A stretch of 64,000 bases of DNA from Cellulosimicrobium cellulans (GCF_007679345.1 NZ_VEGH01000005.1:1-64000), one strand, 5' to 3'; positions 51,699 to 60,500 are shown, counted from the first letter of the stretch. Numbers and translations are program-made. Notes: generated by a model from the sequence alone, not told the origin.

Positions 51699-52712
51699 AT
51701 GGCCGCGACCCTGCGCGACGTCGCCGAGCACGCCCAGGTCTCCGTGCGGACCGTGTCGAACGTGGTCAGCGGGTACACCCACGTGAGCGAGCGCATGCGG
51801 ACCCGCGTGCTCGCCGCCATCGAGGAGCTCGACTACCGGCCGAACCCGGTCGCCCGCACCCTGCGCACCGGCCGCACCGGCGTGCTCGCGCTGGTCGTCC
51901 CCGAGATCGACCTGCCGTACTTCGCCGAGCTCGCCCGCGAGGTCATCAACGCCGCCGCCGACCTCGGCTACCGCGTGATGGTCGACCAGACCGGCCACGA
52001 CCACGAGCGCGAGCGGCAGCTCCTCACCGGCGCGGACCGGACCATGCTGTTCGACGGCGTCCTGTTCAGCCCCCTGGTCACGCGGTCCGAGCTGCTCGAG
52101 ATGCAGGGCTCGTCGACCATGCCGCTGGTCCTGCTCGGGGAGCACGACTTCGACGGCCGGTACGACCACGTGGCGATCGACAACGTGCAGGCCGCTTCTG
52201 ACGCGGTGTCGCACCTCGTCGCCGTCGGGCGGACCCGGATCGCCGCGATCGGGGCGCAGCCGGAGGAGTCGTACGCCACGCCGCAGCAGCGCACCACCGG
52301 CTACGAGCGCGCGCTGCGCGCGGCGGGGCTGGCCGTCGACCCCGCGCTGCTGCGCGCCGCCGCGCACTACCGGCGGGCCGACGGGTACGCGGCCGCGGCG
52401 TCCCTGCTCGCGCTGCCCGACCGGCCGGACGCGATCTTCTGCTACTCCGACCTGCTCGCGATGGGCGCGATGCGCGCCGTGTTCGACGCCGGGCTGCGGG
52501 TGCCGGAGGACGTCGCGGTCATCGGGATCGACGACATCGAGGAGGGCCGGTACTCGCGCCCCACGCTGTCGACGGTCTCGCTGGACACGCCGTTCATCGC
52601 CCGCGAGGCGGTGGCGCGCATCGCGGCGCGGATCACGGACCCGGACACCCCCGCGGTGGAGGTCACGGCGCCGCACACGGTGCGCGCCCGCGAGAGCACC
52701 GGCGCCGTCTGA
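51699..52712 (+). CDS. LacI-family transcriptional regulator
   Basis: A 337-residue LacI repressor. The helix-turn-helix and hinge are TLRDVAEHAQVSVRTVSNVV and RPNPVARTLRTGRTG; the sensor domain has PDAIFCYSDLLAMGAMRAV and DVAVIGIDDIEEGRYSRP. ATG at 51699 follows GAGGAGG. It is divergent to the sugar operon and probably represses it and itself through the two operators between. Confidence 0.93.
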   Translation: MAATLRDVAEHAQVSVRTVSNVVSGYTHVSERMRTRVLAAIEELDYRPNPVARTLRTGRTGVLALVVPEIDLPYFAELAREVINAAADLGYRVMVDQTGHDHERERQLLTGADRTMLFDGVLFSPLVTRSELLEMQGSSTMPLVLLGEHDFDGRYDHVAIDNVQAASDAVSHLVAVGRTRIAAIGAQPEESYATPQQRTTGYERALRAAGLAVDPALLRAAAHYRRADGYAAAASLLALPDRPDAIFCYSDLLAMGAMRAVFDAGLRVPEDVAVIGIDDIEEGRYSRPTLSTVSLDTPFIAREAVARIAARITDPDTPAVEVTAPHTVRARESTGAV

Positions 52713-52728
52713 CGCCCCGGACCTCACA

Positions 52729-52830
52729 CCGAGATGGCAACTCTCGACTGCAGGCGGGCGCCTCGCACAGCCGAGATGTGCCATCTCGGCGAGTGCGAGG
52801 CGCACTGCGAGGCGCGCTGCGAGGCGCGCT
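52729..52830. repeat. word-repeat locus E (ATGGCA) and 11-12 bp tandem repeat
   Basis: CGAGATGGCA occurs at 52730 and, inverted, within the tight hairpin GCCGAGATG-TG-CCATCTCGGC at 52770-52790. Then GCGAGGCGCGCT-type units are repeated head-to-tail to about 52830. It lies between two plus-strand genes, just after the LacI gene. Confidence 0.7.
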
Positions 52831-52836
52831 GCCAGC

Positions 52837-53178
52837 ATGACCGGCATGGACACCCGCCACGCCCGCCGACCCCGCACCCGCGTCGTCGTCGCCGTCGGGG
52901 TCGCCGCCGCGACCGTGCTGCTGCTCGCCGCCTGCGCCGCCGGCGTGAACCCCGACGTCGGCCAGCCGCCGCCCGGGGCCGAGGAGCCGGCCGGGTTCTG
53001 GCTCGGGCTCTGGCACGGGATCATCCTGCCGATCACCTGGATCGTGTCGCTGTTCACCCGGACCGTCTCGCCGTACGAGGTGTTCAACTCGGGGAACTGG
53101 TACGACGTCGGGTTCGTCCTCGGGATCACGATCGTGTTCGGGGGGCCGTTCGGGGCGGGGCGGGCGCGCCGGCGCTGA
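52837..53178 (+). CDS. small membrane lipoprotein
   Basis: A 113-residue protein with a lipobox (LLLAAC, C33) after a signal helix and a second hydrophobic stretch (LWHGIILPITWIVSLF), then FGGPFGAGRARRR. ATG at 52837 is used; another ATG three codons on is possible. WHGIILP...SLF is a pattern seen in small conserved actinobacterial membrane proteins of unknown role. Its last 53 bp overlap the end of the converging EamA gene. Confidence 0.65.
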   Translation: MTGMDTRHARRPRTRVVVAVGVAAATVLLLAACAAGVNPDVGQPPPGAEEPAGFWLGLWHGIILPITWIVSLFTRTVSPYEVFNSGNWYDVGFVLGITIVFGGPFGAGRARRR

Positions 53179-54103
53179 CGGGCGCGGGCGCGGGTGACGC
53201 CGCCCGCGCAACCCGCGCCTCCACCGCCAGCACCACCGCCACCCCGGCCCCGCACAGCGCGAACCCCACGACCGTCACCGCGGTCAGCGGCTCTCCCAGC
53301 CCGACGGCGCCCGCCGCCGCGGTCGCCGGCGCGACCAGGAACAGCAGCGCGTTGAGCGCCGTCACCCCGATCCGGCGCAGCAGCCACCAGTACAGCCCGT
53401 AGGCGACGACCGTCGGGAACACCGCGGCGAGCGCCGTCGCCACCCAGAACCCGGCGTCCGTCGGCGGGGCGAGCGTGCCGGTGGCCGTCGCCGCGACCAG
53501 CAGCGCCGCGGCCGTCACGACCACCTGCACCGTGAGCACGACGAGCACCGGCGGCCGCGAGGGCGACCGGCGCTCGAGGAACGTCGCCACCACCAGGCAC
53601 GCCATCGCCGCGAGCGGCAGCAGGTACGCCGCCGCGGACGCCTGCGACCCGCCCAGTTGCGACCGCACGACGAGCAGCACCCCGACCGCGCCGACGGCCA
53701 GACCGGCCCACTGCGCCCCGCGCACCCGCAGCCCGAGCAGCGGCCCGACGAGCGTCGCCACCACCAGCGGCTGCACCGCGTCGATGAGCGCCGTGGTCCC
53801 TGTCGCCACGCCCGCGGCGATCGCGGCGTACACGAGCACGACGTAGCCGAGCTGGGCGAACAGCCCGATCACCGCCTGCCGGCGCAGGTCGGCGCGCGGG
53901 ACGCCGCGGGCGGCCCCGGTCGCGAGCGTCACCACCACCAGGGCGACCGCGACCGGGACGAACCGCCACACCAGGAGGGTCAGCGGCGGGGCGTCGACGG
54001 TCGCGACCTTCGCGATGACGAACCCGGAGCTCCAGCTCGCGACGAACGCCCCGGCCGCCAGCGCGGTCACGACCCGCCCGAGTACACCGATCTGTCTACC
54101 CAT
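53126..54103 (-). CDS. EamA/DMT-family exporter
   Basis: A 325-residue transporter of the drug/metabolite superfamily: ten helices in two EamA halves (AAGAFVASWSSGFVIAKVA and LLPLAAMACLVVATFLERRS start the halves). ATG at 54103 is 8 bp from a TATAGT -10 element, so a leaderless transcript is likely. Two copies of a TetR-like operator flank the start; the same sequence occurs before the TetR gene at 60501. Substrate unknown. Confidence 0.88.
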   Translation of the reverse strand: MGRQIGVLGRVVTALAAGAFVASWSSGFVIAKVATVDAPPLTLLVWRFVPVAVALVVVTLATGAARGVPRADLRRQAVIGLFAQLGYVVLVYAAIAAGVATGTTALIDAVQPLVVATLVGPLLGLRVRGAQWAGLAVGAVGVLLVVRSQLGGSQASAAAYLLPLAAMACLVVATFLERRSPSRPPVLVVLTVQVVVTAAALLVAATATGTLAPPTDAGFWVATALAAVFPTVVAYGLYWWLLRRIGVTALNALLFLVAPATAAAGAVGLGEPLTAVTVVGFALCGAGVAVVLAVEARVARAASPAPAPVSAGAPAPPRTAPRTRS

Positions 54104-54132
54104 GCGGCGCGACTATACCGACCTGTTTACCC
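54080..54132. promoter_or_regulatory. two TetR-type operators at the EamA promoter
   Basis: On the minus strand GGGTAGACAGATCGGTGTAC (54082-54101) and GGGTAAACAGGTCGGTATAG (54113-54132) resemble the site before the TetR gene (GGTAGACCGCTCGGTATAC). The second overlaps the -10 hexamer TATAGT; the first covers the start codon. Confidence 0.75.
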
Positions 54133-54233
54133 GGCCGCCCGGCGGACCCTGTTGCGCCCTCGCCCGCGCGCTCCTTCACTGGTCCCAGGGTCGTGCAGCA
54201 GGCCCGGGTCCTCGACGACGAGGCGGAGGCACC

Positions 54234-56738
54234 ATGACGACCGTCGACCGGGTCGCGCAGCCGTGGGGCACGCGCACCCCGTACGGGCCGGGCGAGACCT
54301 GGCCGACCCGGGTGGACCAGTTCCTCGCGGACGGTCTGACCGCCGAGGACGTCGACCGCTGGGTGCAGAGCGCGTCCCTGCTGCACTCCAACGGCGACGC
54401 GCTCGACATCGCGGTCCGCGACGGCCGGATCGTCGGCGTGCGCGGCCGCGCCGCCGACCGGGTCAACCACGGCCGGCTCGGCCCCAAGGACCTGTACGGC
54501 TGGCAGGCGAACGCCTCCCCCGACCGGCTCACGCGCCCGCTGGTCCGCGAGGACGGCCGGCTGGTGGAGGCGTCCTGGGACGAGGCGATGGGGCGGGTCG
54601 TCGAGCGGACGCAGGCGCTGCTGGCGGAGCGCGGCGCGAGCTCGATCGGGTTCTACACCTCGGGGCAGCTGTTCCTCGAGGAGTACTACACGCTCGCGGT
54701 CGTCGCCCACGCCGGGATCGGCACGAACCACGTCGACGGCAACACCCGGCTGTGCACCGCGACCGCGGCGGCCGCGCTCAAGGAGTCGTTCGGCTGCGAC
54801 GGCCAGCCGGGGTCGTACACCGACGTCGATCACGCGGACGCGATCGCCCTGTTCGGGCACAACATGGCCGAGACCCAGTCGGTGCTGTGGACCCGCGTCC
54901 TCGACCGGCTCGCCGGGCCGAACCCGCCGCGGGTGCTCTGCGTGGACCCGCGGCTCACCCCGGTGGCCCGCGCCGCCACCGTGCACCTCGCGTCGCGGCC
55001 GGGCACCAACGTCGCCCTGATGAACGGGCTGCTGCACGAGGTCCTCGGCCACGGCTGGGTCGACGAGTGGTACGTCGCCGCACACACCGTCGGGTTCGCC
55101 GACCTCGAGGAGATGGTCGCGGACTACCCGCCGGAGCGGGTCGCGCGGATCTGCGACGTGCCCGTGGCCGACCTCCGCGCCGCGGCCGAGCTCGTCGGGA
55201 CCGCCGACCGCCTGCTGTCGACGGTGCTGCAGGGCTTCTACCAGTCGAACCAGGCGACCGCCGCGGCCGTGCAGGTCAACAACCTGCACCTGGTCCGGGG
55301 CATGCTCGGCGCGCCCGGCCGCGGCGTGCTGCAGATGAACGGGCAGCCGACCGCGGAGAACACCCGCGAGTGCGGCGCCGACGGCGACCTGGCCGGGTTC
55401 CGGAACTGGTCGAACGCCGCGCAGGTCGCCGACCTGGCCCGCGTGTGGAACGTCGAGCCGGACGCCATCCCGCACTGGTCGCCGCCCACGCACGTGATTC
55501 AGATGCTGCGGTACCTCGAGGACGGCTCGATGGGCATGCTCTGGGTGCAGGCGACCAACCCGCTGGTCTCGCTGCCGGAGCTCGGACGGGTGCGGTCGGT
55601 ACTGAGCCAGGACCGGGTGTTCCTGGTCGTCCAGGACGTGTTCCTGTCCGAGACGGCCCAGATCGCCGACGTCGTGCTGCCCGCCGCGACCTGGGGCGAG
55701 AAGACCGGCACCTTCACCAACGTCGACCGGACCGTGCACCTGTCGGAGAAGGCCGTGGACCCACCGGGCGAGGCGCGCGCCGACCTGGACATCTTCCTGG
55801 ACTTCGCCCGCCGGATGGACTTCCGCGGGAAGGACGGCAGCCCGCTCGTGCACTGGCACGACCCCGCGTCCGCGTTCGCCGCGTGGCAGGAGTGCAGCCG
55901 GGGGCGGCCGTGCGACTACACCGCCATGTCCTACGACCTGCTCCGCGGCGGGTCGGGCGTGCAGTGGCCGTGCACCGAGGAGCACCCCGAGGGCACCGAG
56001 CGGCTGTACGCGGACGGGCGGTTCTGGGCGGCGCCCGACGTCGCGGAGGCCTACGGGCGCGACCTCGTCACCGGAGCGCCGATGGAGGAGACCGAGTACC
56101 GCGCCCTCAACCCCGAGGGCCGCGCCCTGATCAAGGCGGCGCCGTACCTCCCGCCGCACGAGATCCCCAGCGAGGAGTACCCGTTCCAGCTCGTCACCGG
56201 CCGGACGCTCTACCAGTTCCACACCCGCACCAAGACGGGGCGGGCACCCCAGCTCGACCGCGCCGCGCCCGACGTGTGGGTGGAGCTGTCCGCGCAGGAC
56301 GCGGTGGCGCTCGACGTGGCCGAGGGCGACGTGGTGGAGGTGCGGAGCCCGCGGGGCGCCGTGGAGGGGCCGGTGCGGGTGAGCGGCATCCGGCCCGGTG
56401 TGGTCTTCCTGCCGTTCCACTACGGCTACTGGGACACGGAGGCCGGGCACGAGCCGGGCGCGGCCGGGCGGGCGGCGAACGAGCTGACGATCACCGACTG
56501 GGACGCGTGCTCGAAGCAGCCGCTGTTCAAGACGGCGGCGGCGCGGGTGACGCTCGTGCGCCGCGGCACGGCGCCCGCGCCGGCCCCGACGACCACGGCC
56601 TCCGCGCCCGTCGCGGCCCGCGTCCCGGCGACCGTCGGCGGGCCGGCGGCCGAGGTCCGGGAGGAGGTCGGGCCGCCCCGCGCCCCGACCCCTCGCCCGA
56701 CGAGCAGCCCGACGGCGGACGGCGAGGAGGGGCGATGA
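54234..56738 (+). CDS. molybdopterin oxidoreductase lacking the N-terminal Fe-S cysteines
   Basis: An 834-residue bis-MGD enzyme (MopB, nitrate reductase/formate dehydrogenase family). The N-terminal region that normally holds a 4Fe-4S cluster reads WVQSASLLHSNGDALDIAVR (44-62) with Ser, His and Asn in place of the cysteines. The predicted Mo ligand is C174 in DGNTRLCTATAAA. LHLVRGMLGAPGRGVLQMNG and TGRTLYQFHTRTKTGRAP are cofactor-contact stretches, and the C-terminal barrel ends in a Pro/Ala-rich tail. ATG at 54234 follows GGCGGAGG. The absence of a cluster means electrons must enter another way. Its 160-residue partner gene overlaps the stop. Substrate unknown. Confidence 0.85.
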   Translation: MTTVDRVAQPWGTRTPYGPGETWPTRVDQFLADGLTAEDVDRWVQSASLLHSNGDALDIAVRDGRIVGVRGRAADRVNHGRLGPKDLYGWQANASPDRLTRPLVREDGRLVEASWDEAMGRVVERTQALLAERGASSIGFYTSGQLFLEEYYTLAVVAHAGIGTNHVDGNTRLCTATAAAALKESFGCDGQPGSYTDVDHADAIALFGHNMAETQSVLWTRVLDRLAGPNPPRVLCVDPRLTPVARAATVHLASRPGTNVALMNGLLHEVLGHGWVDEWYVAAHTVGFADLEEMVADYPPERVARICDVPVADLRAAAELVGTADRLLSTVLQGFYQSNQATAAAVQVNNLHLVRGMLGAPGRGVLQMNGQPTAENTRECGADGDLAGFRNWSNAAQVADLARVWNVEPDAIPHWSPPTHVIQMLRYLEDGSMGMLWVQATNPLVSLPELGRVRSVLSQDRVFLVVQDVFLSETAQIADVVLPAATWGEKTGTFTNVDRTVHLSEKAVDPPGEARADLDIFLDFARRMDFRGKDGSPLVHWHDPASAFAAWQECSRGRPCDYTAMSYDLLRGGSGVQWPCTEEHPEGTERLYADGRFWAAPDVAEAYGRDLVTGAPMEETEYRALNPEGRALIKAAPYLPPHEIPSEEYPFQLVTGRTLYQFHTRTKTGRAPQLDRAAPDVWVELSAQDAVALDVAEGDVVEVRSPRGAVEGPVRVSGIRPGVVFLPFHYGYWDTEAGHEPGAAGRAANELTITDWDACSKQPLFKTAAARVTLVRRGTAPAPAPTTTASAPVAARVPATVGGPAAEVREEVGPPRAPTPRPTSSPTADGEEGR

Positions 56739-57217
56739 AGATCGACCTGGCCCTGCGGGAGCTGCACCGCTCGGAGACGGAGCTCGCCGAGGACCTGCTC
56801 CGGCTGTCCGAGCGGCACGGCACCGACCACGAGATCCACCACCTGGCGCGGGACCTGGCCGCGTGGTCGGTCGACCACGTCCGGCGGATCGCCGAGGTCG
56901 GCACGGGCTACAGTCTGGACCTCGACCCCGACCCGGTGCACGACACCGGGCTCGCGAAGCGCGTCCGGGAGCGGGCCGCCGAGGCCGTCGGGCGGTCCGG
57001 GCCGCCGGAGCTCGCGCTGCTGCGGGACCTGCGGCACATCTACCTCAGCGCGCAGGGCGTCTCGGTCGACTGGGAGCTGCTCGGCCAGGCGGCGCAGGGC
57101 ATCCGGCACCACGACCTGCTCGCCCTGACACAGCGGTGCCACCCGGAGAACCTGCGGCAGGCGAAGTGGGCGAACAGCCGGCTGAAGGAGTCGGCGACGC
57201 AGATCCTGGTGTCCTGA
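56735..57217 (+). CDS. helical partner protein of the molybdopterin oxidoreductase
   Basis: ATG at 56735 overlaps the oxidoreductase stop (ATGA) and follows GAGGAGGGG. The 160-residue protein is all-helical with many His (LHRSETELAEDLLRLSERHG, HEIHHLARDLAAWSVDHVRR) and a basic C-terminal part (QAKWANSRLKESATQILVS). It is not a recognised electron carrier. Coupled translation suggests that it binds the enzyme, as chaperone or subunit; a metal-binding hemerythrin-like fold cannot be excluded. Confidence 0.7.
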   Translation: MKIDLALRELHRSETELAEDLLRLSERHGTDHEIHHLARDLAAWSVDHVRRIAEVGTGYSLDLDPDPVHDTGLAKRVRERAAEAVGRSGPPELALLRDLRHIYLSAQGVSVDWELLGQAAQGIRHHDLLALTQRCHPENLRQAKWANSRLKESATQILVS

Positions 57218-57444
57218 GGGTCCGCCGTCCGCGAGCGCCGGTCGACCGCTCGGCGTCGTCGTGGGCATCGCCGCGAACGAGCGCCTGGCGCTACGGATCA
57301 TCGGCGGCGCCGCGCGGGCGCCACGGGGGTCGCCTCGCGGCGTTCACCCGGTCCGCACGACCGTCCGGGACCCGCAGGCCGCTGGGCGCACGACCGCGCC
57401 GGACCGGCCCCGTGGGCCGGCCCGGCGCGGTGCGGCACGGGAGA

Positions 57445-57864
57445 TCAGCCCCGCCCGTGCGGTCCCGGCGCCGCAGACCCGGTGTACTCGCCGAGGCCCG
57501 AGACGAGGTCGGTGAGGGTGGCGTCGGCGTCGTACCGGCGCTGGTGCAGCGCGGCGATCTTCGCGCCCATGTCGGGGTCCTCGTCGTCCGTGATGTCGAA
57601 CGACGCGAACCGGTCGACCAGCGGCAGGCCCACGCGGTCGGTTCTCCGGTGCGCCGGGTGGATCAGGTACTCCCAGTAGCCGTCGAGGTCCTCGATGACG
57701 AACGTCGCGCCCCACTCGTACTCGCCGCCGAAGTCGCGGCCGACGACGAACGAGCGCACGGACGGGATGACGCGGCCCTGGTGGCGCAGGCTCTCGAGGG
57801 CCTCCTCGAGCTGCTCGGGTGTGACGCCGGGCTTGATGGTGAAGCGGTTGCCGTGGACGATCAT
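57445..57864 (-). CDS. Dabb-type (stress-responsive A/B barrel) protein
   Basis: A 139-residue dimeric alpha/beta barrel protein: HGNRFTIKPGVTPEQLEEAL, RSFVVGRDFGGEYEWGATFV and LDGYWEYLIHPAHRRTDRVG are typical. A Gly-rich tail follows. ATG at 57864 follows AGAGGAAA. Last gene of the SRPBCC-MFS-Dabb unit. Small molecule binding or turnover (for example polyketide-like compounds) is likely for the family; the 227 bp after the partner of the oxidoreductase hold no clear gene. Confidence 0.82.
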   Translation of the reverse strand: MIVHGNRFTIKPGVTPEQLEEALESLRHQGRVIPSVRSFVVGRDFGGEYEWGATFVIEDLDGYWEYLIHPAHRRTDRVGLPLVDRFASFDITDDEDPDMGAKIAALHQRRYDADATLTDLVSGLGEYTGSAAPGPHGRG

Positions 57865-57892
57865 GGTCGTTTCCTCTCGGTGGTGGTGCGGG

Positions 57893-59110
57893 TCAGCGGC
57901 CGCGGCGCGGCCGGAGCAGGACCGGTGCGGCGACGAGCGCACCGGCGGTGGTGGCGAGCCCGGCGGCGACGAACGTGCCGCCCGGCCCGAGGAGCGCCAC
58001 GAGCGGCCCCGCCGCCAGCGGCGACAGGAACTGCCCGAGGAAGATGCCGGTCACGAGTCCCGCCAGGACCCGGCCGCGGCGTCCGTCCGCGGCGAGGTCG
58101 CCGAGGCGGAGGTTGAGGTTCGGCACCGTGAGGCCGACGCCGAGCCCGCCGACCAGCAGCCCGGCGAGGACCGGGGTGGTCCCCGTCGCCCGGCCGACCA
58201 CGACCCACCCGATCCCGAGCAGGAGCAGCGCGGTGATCGTGATCGCGGTCGGCGCCAGGCGCCGCCGCACGGCCGGGAAGGCGAGCGAGCCGATCAGGCT
58301 CGACAGCGTCGACGCGGCGATCGCGACGCCCACGACGCCGGGTCCCGCACCGAGGTCGCCCAGCAGGAACGGCAGCTGGGTGGGCGCGAGGTAGAACACC
58401 GCCGTCGCCGCGAGGGCGAGCAGGTAGACGCCCAGGACCCGACCGGTGGTGCGCGGGCGCGGCCCGCCGGACGACCGGCCCCCGTCGTCGGCGAGCGGGC
58501 GACCGGGGGCGGACCCCGTCCGTGGGACGGCCACCAGCACCAGGACCGCGACGGGTGCCGCGAGGGCGTAGAGCCCGAACGGCGCGCGCCAGCCCGCGCC
58601 GGCCAGGAGGCCCGCCAGCGGCAGGAGCAGCACCCCGCCGAGGCTCGCGGCGGCCTGCTGGTAGCCCAGGTAGGCGGCGCGTCGCGGACCGCGGAACCAG
58701 TCGGTCAGCAGGGCGCCGACCGCCGTGGTGACCGCGCCGACGCCGAGGCCGAGAACGGCGCGCGTCGCGAGCAGCGCACCGAGGTCGCCCACCAGGAGCC
58801 CGGCCGTGCCGGCGACCGCGCTGACGCCGAGCCCGCCGACCAGGACGGGGCGGCGCCCGAACCGGTCGGCGAGCACGCCCGCGAGCGGCGCGCCGGCCGC
58901 GATGGCCAGCGAGGTGACGGTCAGCGCGAGCCGGACCAGGGTGTCGTCCCCGAAGTGGTCGGCCATCGCCGGCAGGCTCGGGGCGATCAGGGCCGGGGCC
59001 ATGATCGTCAGCGCGGCCGCGGCGAGCACCGCTGCGCGCGCCGGTCGACCGGGCGCGACGCCGGCCCGTGCCGAGGTGCGCCGGGGGTCGCGTGGCGTGG
59101 GGGCGGTCAC
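57893..59110 (-). CDS. MFS transporter
   Basis: A 405-residue major facilitator with 12 helices. The A-motif is AGVLADRFGRRPVLVGGLGV between TM2 and TM3; MAPALIAPSLPAMADHFGD is the first helix and loop. Sequence suggests a drug or metabolite exporter of the DHA group. GTG at 59110 is four bases after the SRPBCC stop, indicating one operon under the TetR at 59835. Confidence 0.87.
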   Translation of the reverse strand: MTAPTPRDPRRTSARAGVAPGRPARAAVLAAAALTIMAPALIAPSLPAMADHFGDDTLVRLALTVTSLAIAAGAPLAGVLADRFGRRPVLVGGLGVSAVAGTAGLLVGDLGALLATRAVLGLGVGAVTTAVGALLTDWFRGPRRAAYLGYQQAAASLGGVLLLPLAGLLAGAGWRAPFGLYALAAPVAVLVLVAVPRTGSAPGRPLADDGGRSSGGPRPRTTGRVLGVYLLALAATAVFYLAPTQLPFLLGDLGAGPGVVGVAIAASTLSSLIGSLAFPAVRRRLAPTAITITALLLLGIGWVVVGRATGTTPVLAGLLVGGLGVGLTVPNLNLRLGDLAADGRRGRVLAGLVTGIFLGQFLSPLAAGPLVALLGPGGTFVAAGLATTAGALVAAPVLLRPRRGR

Positions 59111-59114
59111 GGCG

Positions 59115-59723
59115 TCAGTCCCACAGGCTCAGCGCGACGACGAACAGGACGACCGGCACGAGCAGCCAGGGCTCGGCCAGGACGAACAGACCGGTCAGCC
59201 CGAGCGACGCCCAGGCCAGGGCCTTCGCCCACCGCCGACGGCGCACCCGGCGCGCCCGCCGGGCCACCTTCGCCTCGGCCTCGGCGCGCAGCCGCTCCAG
59301 CCACGCGCCCAGCGACGCGTCGAGCGCCGCGCGCAGGTTCGCCGCGTCCTGGCGGACCGGGTCGCCCTCCCAGGACTCGGCGGTCCGCACGACGGTCCCG
59401 TCTCCGTCGGCCGTGAAGATCCACTCGTGGATGCCGTCGATCCCCTGGGCGGGGCCGCCCCACAGGATGCGGTGCGGCGCGTCGACCGCGAAGACGGTCG
59501 AGGTGACGTCCAGCCCGTGGGTCCGCCACCGGAAGGACGCCCCCGGCGCGAGCGGGCCGTCGACCTCCGCGGACTCGACGTCGGTCTGCCAGGCGGGCCA
59601 CCGGGCGACGTCGGTGTGCAGGCGCCAGACCAGGTCGACCGGGGCGTCGACCCGGATCTCGCGGCGGACGACCACCGTCGCGGACTCGTCGATCGTGGTG
59701 GGGATGGTGTCGTGGGTGGTCAT
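59115..59723 (-). CDS. SRPBCC family protein with C-terminal membrane segment
   Basis: A 202-residue protein: START/SRPBCC domain (VVRREIRVDAPVDLVWRLHT, VARWPAWQTDV, RILWGGPAQGIDGIHEW) to about residue 150, then a basic stretch and two short hydrophobic helices. The fold binds hydrophobic ligands. ATG at 59723; upstream is an operator-like dyad (59751-59770) for the neighbouring TetR. Confidence 0.82.
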   Translation of the reverse strand: MTTHDTIPTTIDESATVVVRREIRVDAPVDLVWRLHTDVARWPAWQTDVESAEVDGPLAPGASFRWRTHGLDVTSTVFAVDAPHRILWGGPAQGIDGIHEWIFTADGDGTVVRTAESWEGDPVRQDAANLRAALDASLGAWLERLRAEAEAKVARRARRVRRRRWAKALAWASLGLTGLFVLAEPWLLVPVVLFVVALSLWD

Positions 59724-59750
59724 GGAGTCCTCCTGGGTGTGCGATGGAGA

Positions 59751-59770
59751 GAGAGTGAACAGCCACTCAC
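59751..59770. promoter_or_regulatory. TetR-type operator before the SRPBCC-MFS-Dabb operon
   Basis: GAGAGTGAACAGCCACTCAC contains GAGTG and CACTC arms with six bases between. On the minus strand it reads GTGAGTGGCTGTTCACTCTC, almost the sequence at the TetR gene's own start (60393-60416). Confidence 0.65.
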
Positions 59771-59834
59771 TTCGCGACTGCGGGCGAGCGGGTCTCGGGG
59801 ACGAGGCTCGGCAGCGGTGCCTGCCGAGCGGGGG

Positions 59835-60392
59835 TCAGCCGGGGTGCCGAATGCCCTCGACGAGGAGGCGGGCCCAGGCCTCGGGAACCTGGTCCACCTG
59901 GGCGGTGACGATCAGGTGGCACAGCTGGCCGTACGCGATGAAGCGCTGCACGGCCTCGTCGGAGCCGCGGGAGCGGTCCTTGGCGAAGTCGACGACCTCG
60001 CGCAGCCCCGCGCGGAGCGCCTCCCCGATCTCGGGGAGGTCGGCCACGGACTGCGCGTGCACCTGGAGCATGAGCAGGGTGCGGTCGGCGATGAGGTGGG
60101 CGTAGGCCTCCCCCATCGCGGACAGGACGCCCTCCGGGGACGCGTCCTCCGCGCGGTCGGCGCCGGCGGCGATCGCCTCGACGACCCGGTCGAAGCAGGC
60201 CTCGAGGGCGGTGACGAACAGGCGCTCCTTGGTCGGGAACAGCTTCACCACGTAGGCCGGGGAGATGGCCGCGGCGCGCGCCACGTCGGCGATCGTCGTG
60301 CCGTGGTAGCCGCCGCGGGCGAACTCCTGGACGGCCGCCGCAGCGACGACCGGTCGGCGGAGGTCCGCGGTGGAGAGCGTCGTCCGTGTCAT
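59835..60392 (-). CDS. TetR-family regulator of the SRPBCC-MFS-Dabb unit
   Basis: A 185-residue TetR repressor. The HTH is FARGGYHGTTIADVARAAAI followed by SPAYVVKLFPTKERLF; the C-terminal ligand-binding region is helical. ATG at 60392 lies directly beside an operator-like dyad that resembles the one upstream of the SRPBCC gene. It is on the same strand, 111 bp upstream of that operon, and probably represses both. Inducer unknown. Confidence 0.9.
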   Translation of the reverse strand: MTRTTLSTADLRRPVVAAAAVQEFARGGYHGTTIADVARAAAISPAYVVKLFPTKERLFVTALEACFDRVVEAIAAGADRAEDASPEGVLSAMGEAYAHLIADRTLLMLQVHAQSVADLPEIGEALRAGLREVVDFAKDRSRGSDEAVQRFIAYGQLCHLIVTAQVDQVPEAWARLLVEGIRHPG

Positions 60393-60416
60393 GTGAGTGA
60401 CTGTACATTCACTCTC
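60393..60416. promoter_or_regulatory. autoregulatory TetR operator
   Basis: GTGAGTGACTGTACATTCAC continues into TCTC; arms GTGAGTG and its counterpart flank ACTGTACAT. Differs from the 59751 site mainly by a 4-bp longer centre. Confidence 0.6.
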
Positions 60417-60473
60417 GTGGGAAGCGCAAGCCCCGGCACCCCTCCCCCGCTCCGGCGCCACGCTCGCCGGCTC

Positions 60474-60494
60474 GGTAGACCGCTCGGTATACTC
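60474..60494 (+). promoter_or_regulatory. TetR operator and leaderless promoter
   Basis: GGTAGACCGCTCGGTATAC contains the dyad TAGACCG-CT-CGGTATA. Its right arm includes a TATACT -10 element (60488-60493) 7 bp before the ATG at 60501. Matching sites flank the EamA start at 54.1 kb. Confidence 0.75.
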
Positions 60495-60500
60495 CGGGAC

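Noticed and set aside
52742..52770. Strict 19-bp period at locus E
   Set aside because: CGAG positions there are 42 bp apart, not a multiple of 19, so E is only a looser relative of the repeat family.
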